The notes beneath the pieces are model-generated. The model was given only the letters and a program-made list of their open reading frames with translations, had not been told where the DNA came from and searched no databases. A program made the position numbers and the translations under genes. A stretch of DNA of 64,000 nucleotides from Pilaira anomala (lineage: Eukaryota > Mucoromycota > Mucoromycetes > Mucorales > Mucoraceae). Below are positions 10,741-23,150 of this stretch, one piece after another. The first letter of the stretch is position 1, and each line of letters opens with the position of its first letter. The stretch is from contig JAIXMQ010000019.1 in assembly GCA_025716855.1 (NCBI GenBank), positions 124,001-188,000 of the forward strand, given 5' to 3'.

Positions 10741-11481
10741 ATGGTCAGATACGCTGCTACACCAGCTAACCCCGCTTTGGGTAAATACACCTATCCATTA
10801 TCTTTACTGAAGCAACTCTAACTTATTTTTTTTTCACTTTCATAGCCTCCAAGTCTAGAGGTTCTTACCTTCGTGTTCACGTATGTATTTTTTTATAATG
10901 AAAAATATTTAAACTTGAATTAAATCTAACTTACTTTATACTTACAGTTCAAGAACACCCACGAAGTTGCCGTTGCCGTCAAGGGTTTGAAGTTGAGCAA
11001 GGCTTATGCCTACCTCAACAATGTTACCGAACACAAGCAAATTATTCCTTTCCGTAAGTTCAACGGTGGTGTTGGTCGTCATGCCCAAGCCAAGGAGTTC
11101 GGTACCACTCAAGGTCGCTGGCCCGTCAAGTCTGTCAAGTTTGTTACTGACCTCTTGAAGAACGCTGAATCCAACGCTGAGGTAACTAATATTTTTATTT
11201 TTATTATACACCATTTATTGATTTTTATGGTATTTTAATAGGCTAAGGGTTTGAACGTTGAGGAGCTTTATATCTCCAGCATCATCGTCAACCAAGCTCC
11301 CAAGCATCGTCGTCGTACTTATCGTGCTCATGGTAGAATCAACCCTTTCATGTGTTCTCCCTCTCACATCGAAGTTGTCCTCACCCAAAAGGATGAGGTT
11401 GTTCCTCGTGCTACTGACAAGAAGGTTGTCAAGCTCAATGCTCGTCAATTGGCCCGTAACGCTCGTCTTGCTCGTGCCTAA
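10741..11481 (+). CDS. RPL17: 60S ribosomal protein uL22
   Basis: Four exons: 10741-10780, 10846-10880, 10948-11181 and 11242-11481, with introns of 65, 67 and 60 nt, encoding 182 residues. The protein begins [20 protein letters not shown] and contains [37 protein letters not shown] and [20 protein letters not shown], diagnostic of eukaryotic uL22 near the peptide exit tunnel. All junctions keep the frame and the length fits the family. Codon use is strongly biased, as in the other ribosomal protein genes here. Confidence 0.96.
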
Positions 11482-12490
11482 ATTCATTAAAATAAATAAA
11501 TAAATTGTCTTCTTTCATGATAAATATTAACATACTGGATTTATAATTTAAAAGGAATGATGGGCTGGGTTATGGATTATGTTTATTTGAAGGATATTCT
11601 TTGTCCCCCATAGTCGAACAAAACTCATTTCAACAGTAACAGTTTCGATGCAGTTGGATGGAACTTGGCGTAATAACTATATTTCCTATAGATATAGGTT
11701 GTATAGCAGCTCTAGTACAAGTTTCAAAGTCTACGAATGGCGCCAGGGAATATTGTTAATTGCCGTTCCCAAATAGTCATGCCGCATTTTTGTATTCTTA
11801 TAGAAGTTGTCAATAACAATAAACCACCTTTTTTGGGGAGAGGGAAATACTTAAAGGGGAAGGACCGTCAGGTCTCTTAGCGTCTCATGTGGGATGAGAA
11901 TTCTAAACAAAAGCAGCACACCCACGCATTAAGAGCTAAAACAAACTTGGCATATCATTGTGACAAAGCTTACATGCAATATAGATTGTAAATGACATCC
12001 ATCGTATAAAGAAAGGATGTTAATTAACAGTTTATCGAATGTAAAACTATGTACATAGAAAAAAGAATGATAAGATTCATTTAACTAAAATGAACTTGCG
12101 CTACCTGGTGATTCTGCAGCTTTTAAATTGGGATGGTGGGTAAAAAATAGGATTCTGCATTAACAAAAGTTCCTTTTGGGCGTTTTATTATTTGATCGGT
12201 GAATAACAATATGCTTTAGTTGCAGAGAAGTTCGATAAAATAATGCAATTCAATAGTTTTGAAAGACAAAATCATCACCATTTTTATTGACATTCAAAAA
12301 AACGCTACACCAGATCTAGTAATGGGTAACTATTATGCAATTAAGTTTTTGGCGTCACATATAAACATGTTGTGACAAGTGGAGATCACAAGATAAAATA
12401 AATTCTAATTCTATAAAAATATCTTGTTATCTCTTTTCCCTCCTTCTCTCTCTTTTTTTTTTTCCAAAACAAATAGCCAAAAAGAGTGAA
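11482..12490. other. Intergenic, no gene recognised
   Basis: About 1 kb holding the uL22 3' end and the leader of the next gene. The middle (11620-11900) is less AT-rich than its surroundings but has stops in all frames and no clear RNA fold. A CT-rich tract at 12427-12470 precedes the next start codon. Confidence 0.5.
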
Positions 12491-13548
12491 ATGTCTACAT
12501 CTATTGAAGCCATTACTACGCCAGTCCTTCCGGTCCCTCTAAAGGATGAAATTAATCCTGCCTCTGCTGCTGTTATCCAAGTAGATGGCCATCCTGTCAA
12601 TACTGAGACGACTCAAGCTCAAGAGCATATAACCATTACGAGGGTAACACTAGTTCAGCATTTGAGTTCTGTATTCAACAAAGCAAAGCAGTCAATGACT
12701 GATGCAGTTTCAGATGCTCAAAAAGCTATAAATGAAAGAAATACTCATAAAAAGTCTACTGACGTTGCTAACGCCACTACTACTGATAGTGCTAACAGCA
12801 CAAATATTGATACTTCTACTCCTGTTACTACTTCAAGTAATGGAAATGTTACGAAGTCAGAAACTACGGGGAAGAATCCAGGCGGCGGACCGAACAATGC
12901 AATTAAGGGTATCTTGAATCGTGTCAAGGTAACTGAAAAATAACTATATTATATATATATATTTACTAATAGTATCTTATGTAGGGGCTTAAGACAGCTC
13001 ATGTTTCTGTAGCAGGTAGGGATTAAATTAGGTCTTCTTGATGTAAAACTTAAACCGTGTTTATTTTTAGAGCCTACTTCTGTAACTGAAGAAACGACAA
13101 GAAATGAAGGAGCACCCATACCACCGCCTAAAGACCATGCCAAACCTATCGAGACTACTACTCCTACTACTAACCCAGTTCTCGATCAATTTAAACGTAA
13201 TACAGCTTTGCTCACTAAGTTTCTTTTACAAAAGAAGAAAGATTTCACTGAAAGGAAATCATCTGATGCCAATCAACAGGAAACTGGTACTCCTGAATTG
13301 CATAGTGAAACTGGTATATGTGTGTAACAAATAATATCTTGGCGGTTATATTCTTACGATTGTTCATTTTAGGTACAAATAAGCCTACCTCAAATGGCTC
13401 ACCACTCGCTCGTCGTATTACTCAATTAGTGAATAACGCTACTGCTTCAAAAAATAAGAAGAAGGATACGGAAACAGATTATACAGTTGTCGTTACTGAA
13501 CCTACTATAATTAACGAATCTCCTGCTGTTGTTACAGGCACAGCATGA
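12491..13548 (+). CDS. Unrecognised Ser/Thr-rich, probably disordered protein
   Basis: Four exons, 12491-12928, 12985-13015, 13071-13313 and 13373-13548, with introns of 56, 55 and 59 nt, join in frame to 295 residues. I do not recognise the family. Residues about 55-80 (LVQHLSSVFNKAKQSMTDAV) could form an amphipathic helix. Residues 85-140 are Thr/Ser/Asn/Lys-rich, a GGGPNNAIKGILNRVK segment ends exon 1, and a basic helical patch (FKRNTALLTKFLLQKKKDF) lies in exon 3. There is no signal peptide or transmembrane segment. Consistent splice sites and an open frame across four exons support a real gene; the low complexity suggests fast evolution. Confidence 0.7.
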
Positions 13549-13967
13549 ATAAACTAAAAATTAGTACTTTTCATGCAAAATAATTAACTGTTAATAATTC
13601 ACAAACTTCTTGATCAATCTTAAAAAAAAAATGTGCTTCTTATGTACATTATCTCATCCCCAATCCTCGCATATAGTATTTTTAATATGGCTTATTTCAG
13701 TATATCACATACAGTATATAATAAAATAGTAACTAAAGCGTATCTATTCTGTTGTATGCAACTTTTTATTATTATTTATGAGAAAAATGCACTGTACTTT
13801 TTTTTATAGAATAAATAAAAGTTTTTTTTGGATAATATTCAAAAAGATAAGAAAAAAAATAGTAAGGAAAGCGTGTGTGTGTGAAATAGGTATTTGTATA
13901 TAAATTAATAAAAAAAGGAAAAAGCGAGGGTGTGTGTGAGTATGAGCGAGCATGTATGTGATACATC
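13549..13967. other. Convergent 3' intergenic region
   Basis: Tail-to-tail spacer between the Ser/Thr-rich gene and MCM5. It holds A-rich candidate polyadenylation sequence, a GTGTGTGTG run near 13872 and another at 13931. No gene seen. Confidence 0.6.
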
Positions 13968-16511
<2,544 letters not shown>

Positions 16512-16830
16512 TATGTTGAATTGTTATTTAAAAAAAAGAGAAAAAAAAAATCTCCAAGAACGAACCAAACGCGTCTTTAAAAAAATATAATTAAACCGTC
16601 ACAGGGGGTGTCAAAGAGACGGTTATTTTTCGTGTTTTAAGGTACATCAGTCATTTCGCGAAAAACAAGCATCTAGCTACAATTCTTTTCTAACCAATTC
16701 TTATTATCAACAACATTTGAAACCTTCCTTTTAAGCATTAGGTAAAGAGAAAAAGAACAAGACGGTGCTTAAGCAATGTCGGTATACTTTCGAGTACATA
16801 TTCTACTAGTAAAAAAGGCTCAAAGGTGTG
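16512..16830. other. MCM5 upstream region
   Basis: About 320 bp between the MCM5 start and a gene fragment. It contains a run of A's and a short GC-containing stretch (ACGCGTCTTT near 16569; ACGCGT is the core of the yeast MluI cell-cycle box, though its function here is untested). No gene seen. Confidence 0.4.
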
Positions 16831-16986
16831 TTATCCAGATAGCATATGTCGATATCTATTAAGTCGTCGACTCGTTTTTCGCAATTTTTTTTCACTTTCT
16901 TCATTGGTGGGCTCGCCATAAAATATACAAGCTGCTTGTCTACGCGTGATCATTGTTGATGCTGCCAATGCGGTTTGTTGATTCAT
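16831..16986 (-). pseudogene. Fragment of the QAACIFYG family (paralogue of the gene at 19.0-19.8 kb)
   Basis: A 51-codon minus-strand frame containing ITRRQAACIFYGEPTNEE and ending in a basic RRLNRYRHMLSG. The QAACIFYG-(D/E)-P block is almost identical, in protein and DNA, to the first exon of the gene at 19005-19798 (CAAGCAGCTTGTATATT is shared exactly). No continuation matching the remaining exons was found downstream on the minus strand, so this looks like a truncated copy or an isolated first exon. The open frame extends upstream to an ATG at 17142, but that part is AT-rich and ends at an acceptor-like TTTTAATAG. Confidence 0.45.
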
Positions 16987-17431
16987 TTGAACTATTAAAA
17001 TAAGAAAGTGTGAGTTTGCTTTAGAAAGAAAATGATACAATTTTTTTCTGAAATGATTGGGTGAAATAAAAATAATCTCTTGTAAGACTTTTAACCAACT
17101 GAACATTGTCTTAATTCTATAACATATATCACAGATAAACACTCATTCATACGCATCGCAACGTATGTAGAAAGTAGAAAGAAGAAAGTAGAAATCAATC
17201 ACGAACAATAGCCTTTCTCATTCTTTCCTTTGGGTTATGCAGTATTTTATCTTACATTATGCACAGCACACTTTTGTCCGTTTTTCTTGTATTCATTTTT
17301 TTTTGTTTTATTTTAATCCATTATTACTTATTCCCTGTTTACATATTATACATGTTTCGTCAGCTTTGTTTCTTATACATTTTATTCCTTAAACTATTAA
17401 TTTTGTTTTCATAACTATGTAAACGTAAGTA

Positions 17432-18084
17432 TCATTTAGAGCGACGGGGAAGGGCTTTGCGGCACGCAAAAGGTTTTAAATAATTGTCGTTATTGAGTAT
17501 TTTACTACGACTGTATACTTCATATTTTCCTGTTTCGCGGAAACGATCGACCACAATGTATTCTAAACAGCTATAATTACTATTAAAATGTTAATACAGA
17601 CGTAATAATCAAAAATCGTGATGCTATAAAACTTACACGACCAAAGTTCTGATGTCATCAGGATTTGTGGAAAGCCCAGCGTAATCAACGATCACAAGGC
17701 ATACTTTTTTAATATTTGCTGATAACTTTGATAATAAAGCTATACCAATCAAAGATAAGCTCATTGTGTTGTCCCTTTAATTGTTAGTCTAACATTCCCA
17801 TATCTCCAGAACTTACTTTGTGTGCTCCCAGTACAATAGTTCAGCTCCATTTTCTCAAGTTCTTCGACAACATCAGGCATATCTTTAGAGGCAATGGGGC
17901 TACCAGCCAAACATTGCGGAGAAATATATATTAATTCAGCAAGTGACCTTTTCCTCAAACAGTTAATCATATTTTGAAAATTAGCCTTTCGCTTATCATT
18001 CGACTGTTCACCTGGGCTTTTTCTTGCATATCCTATAATTTCAAAGCCATCTGTCCTCAGTGATGTGATCGACACATAATACAT
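17432..18084 (-). CDS. Serine-recombinase (resolvase N-terminal)-like small protein
   Basis: Three exons, 17817-18084, 17637-17718 and 17432-17570, joined over introns of 98 and 66 nt, give 162 residues. Near residue 14, EIIGYARKSPGEQ resembles the GYARVSxxEQ start of serine resolvases/invertases, including the catalytic-serine position. It is followed by a Lys/Arg-rich helix (NMINCLRKRSLAELIYISP) and, in exon 2, a hydrophobic strand VCLVIVDYAGLSTNPDD, which resembles the resolvase strand with the DRLGR-type motif, although that motif is not conserved. The C-terminus is basic (ACRKALPRRSK) and there is no canonical helix-turn-helix. The fold relationship is inferred from motif resemblance only. 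It could be a domesticated recombinase domain or part of an unknown element. It sits between two copies of another unknown family. Confidence 0.55.
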
Positions 18085-18193
18085 GTATTAATTATATAAG
18101 CTATGAAGATCACATTTTAATATCCGTCTGACTAATGTATAATTATGTTGTCAGATATATCAGCCAATGAGAACCGATATAGAAATGGCATAA

Positions 18194-18815
18194 TAATTTG
18201 TGGTGCTGGGTAAAAGAGTAGTAAAAAAGGAGGTATTAAATAACGGATCAATTTTATCCAACTAGCCACCAAAATACTTACCAGTTTTTTTCAAGTATAA
18301 TACTTGTTCTTTTTTCACTTTGGACAAGAAAGAAAAAAGGATCATTTTCTATTTGAGATTTATTAGACAAAATGAATCATTTATTTTTTGATAAAATTAT
18401 TACAGACTTACTATTGATAACAACATGTTTTATGCACAGGTTTTTTTTTCTTGGAACAATCTCTTCTCTAGATAAGGAGTGTGGCAAAAGAAGAGATTAA
18501 AAATGGAGCGGCAAGGAAGATTCATTTTGGAATATATGTAAAAAGAAGAAAGTGAAAGAAAAGAACAAAATAAAAAAAAAAAGATGATTTATAATAAAAA
18601 AAACCTGTTTGTGTGGCGTAGTATGAGAAAACAAACCTGCCTGTATGCTATGTGAAAGAAAAAATTGATGTAATGGTGTATTTCATGCAAAAGTTATAAA
18701 AAACCTTATTCACGTGACGATGTGCCTGGTTATACTTTTTATAAATCCGGATAAAAGTCTTTCATGATTTTACTACCTTTTTTTTTACTACTCTTTTCCC
18801 CGACTTCTAATTTGT
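18194..18815. mobile_element. R2 MITE copy 1 (606 bp) with 8-bp flanking duplication
   Basis: The element proper is 18202-18807. Its ends read GGTGCTGGGTAAAAGAGTAG and, from the other strand, GAAGTCGGGGAAAAGAGTAG, giving inverted repeats of about 30 bp. It is flanked by identical TAATTTGT octamers (18194-18201 and 18808-18815), a plausible 8-bp target-site duplication of hAT type. The interior (about 18335-18765) recurs inverted at 46.1-46.6 kb and in a small fragment near 6.9 kb. No coding capacity, so non-autonomous. Confidence 0.75.
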
Positions 18816-19004
18816 AGATCTGGTATTTAGCATTGTTGTGGAAGATTACTTTAAAGATGTATTATTGGTATCATCATGTAAGATGAACAATTACGACTCA
18901 GTTTTCAAAACATATATAAACACACACATTTTTTATAAACAATAAATTATCTTATTTTGCGTCTGATTACTTTTTGTACTTTTCACTTTTTATTTTTTTA
19001 TAAT

Positions 19005-19798
19005 TCAATTTATTTCTAATAGCTTGATCTCATCACTCAGCTTATCGATGTAACGCTCGTATCTTTTTTGATAATTGGCCAAATTGTACGCTAAAAAGAC
19101 TTATACACAATGTTAGTACGGAGTTGTGTTCGTGAATTACGTATTTTTACAGTACTATATACCTCTATTCTTCTCTTTCATCAGATATATTATTTTGCGC
19201 TCGGTTCGACTATTTTTAATGCGCTTTCTCGATATTTCAGCTTTCAAGTATTCGGCACCACATTTTTTGGCAAATTGGGTAAATGCTCCAATTTTCTTAT
19301 CTTCATATAAACTTGTATGCTGTTTTGTAATCGAGAAAATCTGATCTGATGACATACACAGGCGTTCATATACTTCTTCGTTTTGTGGATCATTTATTAA
19401 AAAGACATTATTTATGAATTCGATCAGCTGTGATTCAGAATCTAAAAGTTGTGGCGTTAGCTCATAAACTGTAATAAGCAAGTAAGAAAATAGGAATAAT
19501 ACTTACGGACTAAGTTATCTTTTGTTTCGTTACCTACTTCTTCAATTGTTTCTTCGAATAATTCAGATGTGAGCTTACTTCTGCGTGACGGTACCGTTTG
19601 TACTTAAATGGAAAAAAATCGATTCTTTTACTTGTGAGAAGGTATGGTTCTGACAGTATATCAATGTAGCAAAGTTCAACATCCTGGATTGCGGCAAATT
19701 TTTGCTTTATTTAACATTTGATTTTCAGTAGTTAATGGATCGCCATAGAATATACAAGCTGCTTGCAAATGTGTAATCTGTATTTCTAGGGTTGACAT
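19005..19798 (-). CDS. Unrecognised coiled-coil protein, QAACIFYG family
   Basis: Four minus-strand exons by my reading: 19681-19798, 19507-19602, 19163-19441 and 19005-19090, about 192 residues. The start MSTLEIQITHLQAACIFYGD matches the fragment at 16831-16986. The third exon reads QLIEFINNVFLINDPQNEEV then KKIGAFTQFAKKCGAEYLKA, and the last is a basic/acidic helix (YQKRYERYIDKLSDEIKLLE) suited to a coiled coil. The first intron has a weak donor (GTTGAA), so that junction is uncertain; the other two introns (65 and 72 nt) have good sites and one carries GCTAAC. I do not recognise the family. There is no signal peptide or membrane segment. It is adjacent to the recombinase-like gene and the R2 MITE on the same strand. 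Confidence 0.55.
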
Positions 19799-20318
19799 TC
19801 AAGTGGACGGGAGGTGGGCGCTTCTTAGCGCTATAAATATGCTATTCTAACTAATTGGAAGTTGTGCAATTTTGTCTCGACTTTGGTAGTTTGTATAAAT
19901 AAAAAAAAAAAGCCTAAAGTAATAATTTATGGGGCTCTTACAGCCAGTAATACACTTTTTCTCAATTCAATTGGGACACTCTAAAAACATATTTGAAGAT
20001 TGCTTAAAAGGCAATCCTATCTAATGAAATGTCACAGACAACTTATAAAAAATATTTACTGAGAATCGAAGAGACCGCCTCTGAGAAAACAGTAACCGTC
20101 TTGAGGAATCTGAAGATTTTTTGTAATTGGGCGCGTATCTTGGTTTATGTTAATCCAATCAAATGAAATCAGTGCAAAAACAATAGTCTTTTCTCACAGT
20201 GAGCGATCCAATCACCTATTAGTTTCATAGGTATCCAAAGTGAAACCATCCGAAGAATTTAATATGCAAAGTTTAAAAAAAAAAGCAAAAAGATTAACAT
20301 GATGTTCTTGACAAGATC
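19799..20318. other. Upstream region of the 7TM-RGS gene
   Basis: Divergent spacer of 520 bp. No gene seen. It has moderate GC for an intergenic stretch (20040-20240) and an A-rich leader just before the start at 20319. Confidence 0.4.
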
Positions 20319-21824
20319 ATGTATTATTGTACGGAACCAATACCTAATTGCGAAGATGCCGAAACGATCGAGAATGAATTCATAGCATTTAATAAAACTG
20401 TAGAAGATTGCTGGCTCGATCGAAAACTTTATACTTCAGGAAGAATTTATTTATCGACAGCAATATTTAACGGAGTTATGGTGATCCTGACGACTTGTGT
20501 CTATATCTATTTTGCATCTACAGGAAAAGCCAATAATGCACTACAAAAGCGATCAGTAACAGGTACAACCTTGGGAGCATTCGGGCATCTTATATTTAGT
20601 ACAGGTATGCTCTTGACACCAGCAACAAATGGGTATCTTGGCTGCGAATTGATGTGCTGGGGTGTCGTTATAGGTTTTTATACTTGGGTTTTTGCTTTTA
20701 TTATACGAGCATATCGCTTAAAGGTTCTATTCCGATTAAACAAACTCAAAGTCAGATATCTTCGAATGCGTGACGAAGAAAGGGCCAACTGCTGTAAGGA
20801 AAAAGATTACATGTGGTATCTAGAAAACCAAAATAATGCCAGGCGCACATTATTGAAACCCTATGTTCTTTATATCTTGACAATTATCATTATATTGGTT
20901 ATTTTTGTACCAGTAGATGTGATAGAGGACTGCTCAACAGGACGAGCTGTTATTATTTTAATAATATTTTTTTCTTTTTTTATAGTAATTGTAGTACCGT
21001 TTATTATATTTTATTTAAAGAATAACTCTGATGCCAATGGTATTCGAACAGAAATCAGAATTGTTAGCGCCATAGGTGTACCGTTGTTTATCTTGTATTT
21101 GGTGTTTCTGATTGTAGTTGAACCTCAAGCACATATGACTGGAGACTTTAGAAGAGTGGCATTTCTTCCGGCTAATTTTCTTATGCTTTTCACGGTTATT
21201 GCACATTTTCTTACGATAGTAATACCCGTAATTTGTTATTTACCAATTCGAAATAAATACTGGATCAAATTTCGTGATTGGATCAGCCATAATTGCAACT
21301 TACAAAAGCGACCATCTTTGATCTCTTCAACATTTATACCAGAATTATCAATTGAATCACTGGAAAGGAGTTTATTGAATCCAGAAATGATGCAACAATT
21401 ACAAGATCTGGCAATTCGGGATTTCAGTTCTGAAAATACATTATTTTATGAAAAGTATCTAGAATTAGAAGAGAAATTGAATCAGGAGATTATGGTATCG
21501 AGCAATTGGGTCTATACTTATCTTAAAAAATCACCTACGATAAATATACTGGCAGCACCTATACCTGAAAAGATGTATCCTCAATTTATTCAATTTTATA
21601 AAACCTTTATTCAAGAAGATGCTGTATCCCAAGTAAATATATCGTACCGTGCAAGGCATCCAATTGATATGGCGTTTGAATACATTCACTGTCACTTTAA
21701 AATCGAAAAAGAAGTAAATAATATTGCGATTTTGACTTTGGGAATGTTTGAAATTGCTCGAATTGAAGTGTGCTGGAATATATTTAATAGTGTATACCCT
21801 AAACTGGTCGCAATGTATAATTAA
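20319..21824 (+). CDS. Seven-transmembrane receptor fused to an RGS domain
   Basis: Single-exon 501-residue protein. Hydrophobic helices lie near residues 43-66, 83-102, 108-130, 181-201, 209-233, 247-268 and 281-309, i.e. seven. The cytosolic tail (about 340-498) carries an RGS-type helical domain (LNPEMMQQLQDLAIRDFSSE at the start, HPIDMAFEYIHCHF near the end). The N-terminus has several Cys and N-glycosylation sites (NKTV). The topology matches fungal RGS-GPCRs (GprK type) and plant AtRGS1, which bind G-alpha and speed GTP hydrolysis. The ligand is unknown. Being intronless is unusual here. The domain call rests on topology and RGS-like helices; an atypical 7TM protein with a diverged RGS is the main alternative. 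Confidence 0.8.
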   Translation: MYYCTEPIPNCEDAETIENEFIAFNKTVEDCWLDRKLYTSGRIYLSTAIFNGVMVILTTCVYIYFASTGKANNALQKRSVTGTTLGAFGHLIFSTGMLLTPATNGYLGCELMCWGVVIGFYTWVFAFIIRAYRLKVLFRLNKLKVRYLRMRDEERANCCKEKDYMWYLENQNNARRTLLKPYVLYILTIIIILVIFVPVDVIEDCSTGRAVIILIIFFSFFIVIVVPFIIFYLKNNSDANGIRTEIRIVSAIGVPLFILYLVFLIVVEPQAHMTGDFRRVAFLPANFLMLFTVIAHFLTIVIPVICYLPIRNKYWIKFRDWISHNCNLQKRPSLISSTFIPELSIESLERSLLNPEMMQQLQDLAIRDFSSENTLFYEKYLELEEKLNQEIMVSSNWVYTYLKKSPTINILAAPIPEKMYPQFIQFYKTFIQEDAVSQVNISYRARHPIDMAFEYIHCHFKIEKEVNNIAILTLGMFEIARIEVCWNIFNSVYPKLVAMYN

Positions 21825-23150
21825 CTGGTGTGTAACTAGATGATATTAACCTTTTAAACTATTATGCCATTTTTTTTTTTTTTTTTTTTGTCTCAGGAAT
21901 ATACATACCAAATTAGAAAACAACTACATCTAATAACTTATTACAAAATAGTATACAAAAATAAAACCTTATTTTCTCTATAAGATAAAGAGAGTCTTTT
22001 AAATACCATCGACTTTTTTTAAAAAATAAAATAAAAAATTAAGGTCTTAATTCATGCAATGTCTTTTTGTCATGATTTATAGAACCTTCCTCGCCTCCCT
22101 TTTTAAACCTTCATTACGTTGCAGTACACCTAACATAAAAGTAGGCTTGTAATATATTTATATGCTGAATACATTTGCTCATTTTAATATGACAGTTGCA
22201 ACTTTTTCAAAAAAAAAAAAAAAATCTTCTTGATCTTTTTAGAACATGTAAAAAAAGGGGGGGGGAAGGGTATTCCTACAATGTTACCTTGTCAATAGTA
22301 CTCATAATACTAGTATGGATGATACTTTGACTCCTGGTGCAGTTACCTCCTCTGAACTTATTGTGGCTTAACTCTACTAAAACCTCTGAAGTAATCAATG
22401 TTCATGTTATCATACATAATACTGCTGTTGCTATACATACATACAGTCAAACTACAACCTTATATGCTTTTCCCTACATTGTTAAGTCTATCATTGATGA
22501 GAATAGACTTGTTCACAGACATTCTGCGCTAATCAACCAACTTCAACAGAGCTCACGTTGGCTACAGCATACCTCAAAGGGCTATTGTGATTATCAAATT
22601 ACTCACTGGTTCCATTATGGGGTCTATATCCGAAAACAGGTTCAACATCTTCTGGTCCTTTACCACTTCTGCTTCAAGCTCGTTTAATACCGGTATCGGG
22701 TCCTAAACCAAAAATTCCCAGTCGTTCCTTATTATTTACATGTAACGATCCAGTCCAAACCCTACTCGATATCTCTTGGGATATTTATCTTGGTGTATTA
22801 GACTATTATCAATATATGTCTCGCACACATTTACATCGTAACCTTTTATTCATTTTCGCTTTTCATATACCTTATCTTTTTGTACTTTTATAAAATGTCA
22901 AGGTTAATACCAAAAATGGGATCTATTAGATGAAAATATACAATAATAAAGCTTAAATTGACTTAATAAACAACCCAATCGCAATATAAATATTTGTGTT
23001 AGTATCATTGCATAGAGTTTAATCGATCTGCTACAACTTGGATTGTTCTGAAACGAGTAAAAAGAAAAAAGTCACACTCACTAAAAAATTTGTTTAAGCT
23101 AGTTTTTTTCTTTTTCTTTTCTGAAACGAATACACAATAACAAAAAAGTC
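21825..23150. other. Intergenic region with a decayed coding-like stretch
   Basis: Between the 7TM-RGS gene and eIF3c. Poly-T and poly-A runs occupy 21870-22270. From about 22325 to 22890 the composition changes: less homopolymer, more C and G, and long open segments in two different plus-strand frames (for example 22337-22687, then VSGPKPKIPSRSLLFTC in another frame from about 22640). This suggests a frameshifted remnant of a gene or transposon ORF, but no family was recognised. The last 100 bp are the T/C-rich leader of eIF3c. Confidence 0.45.
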
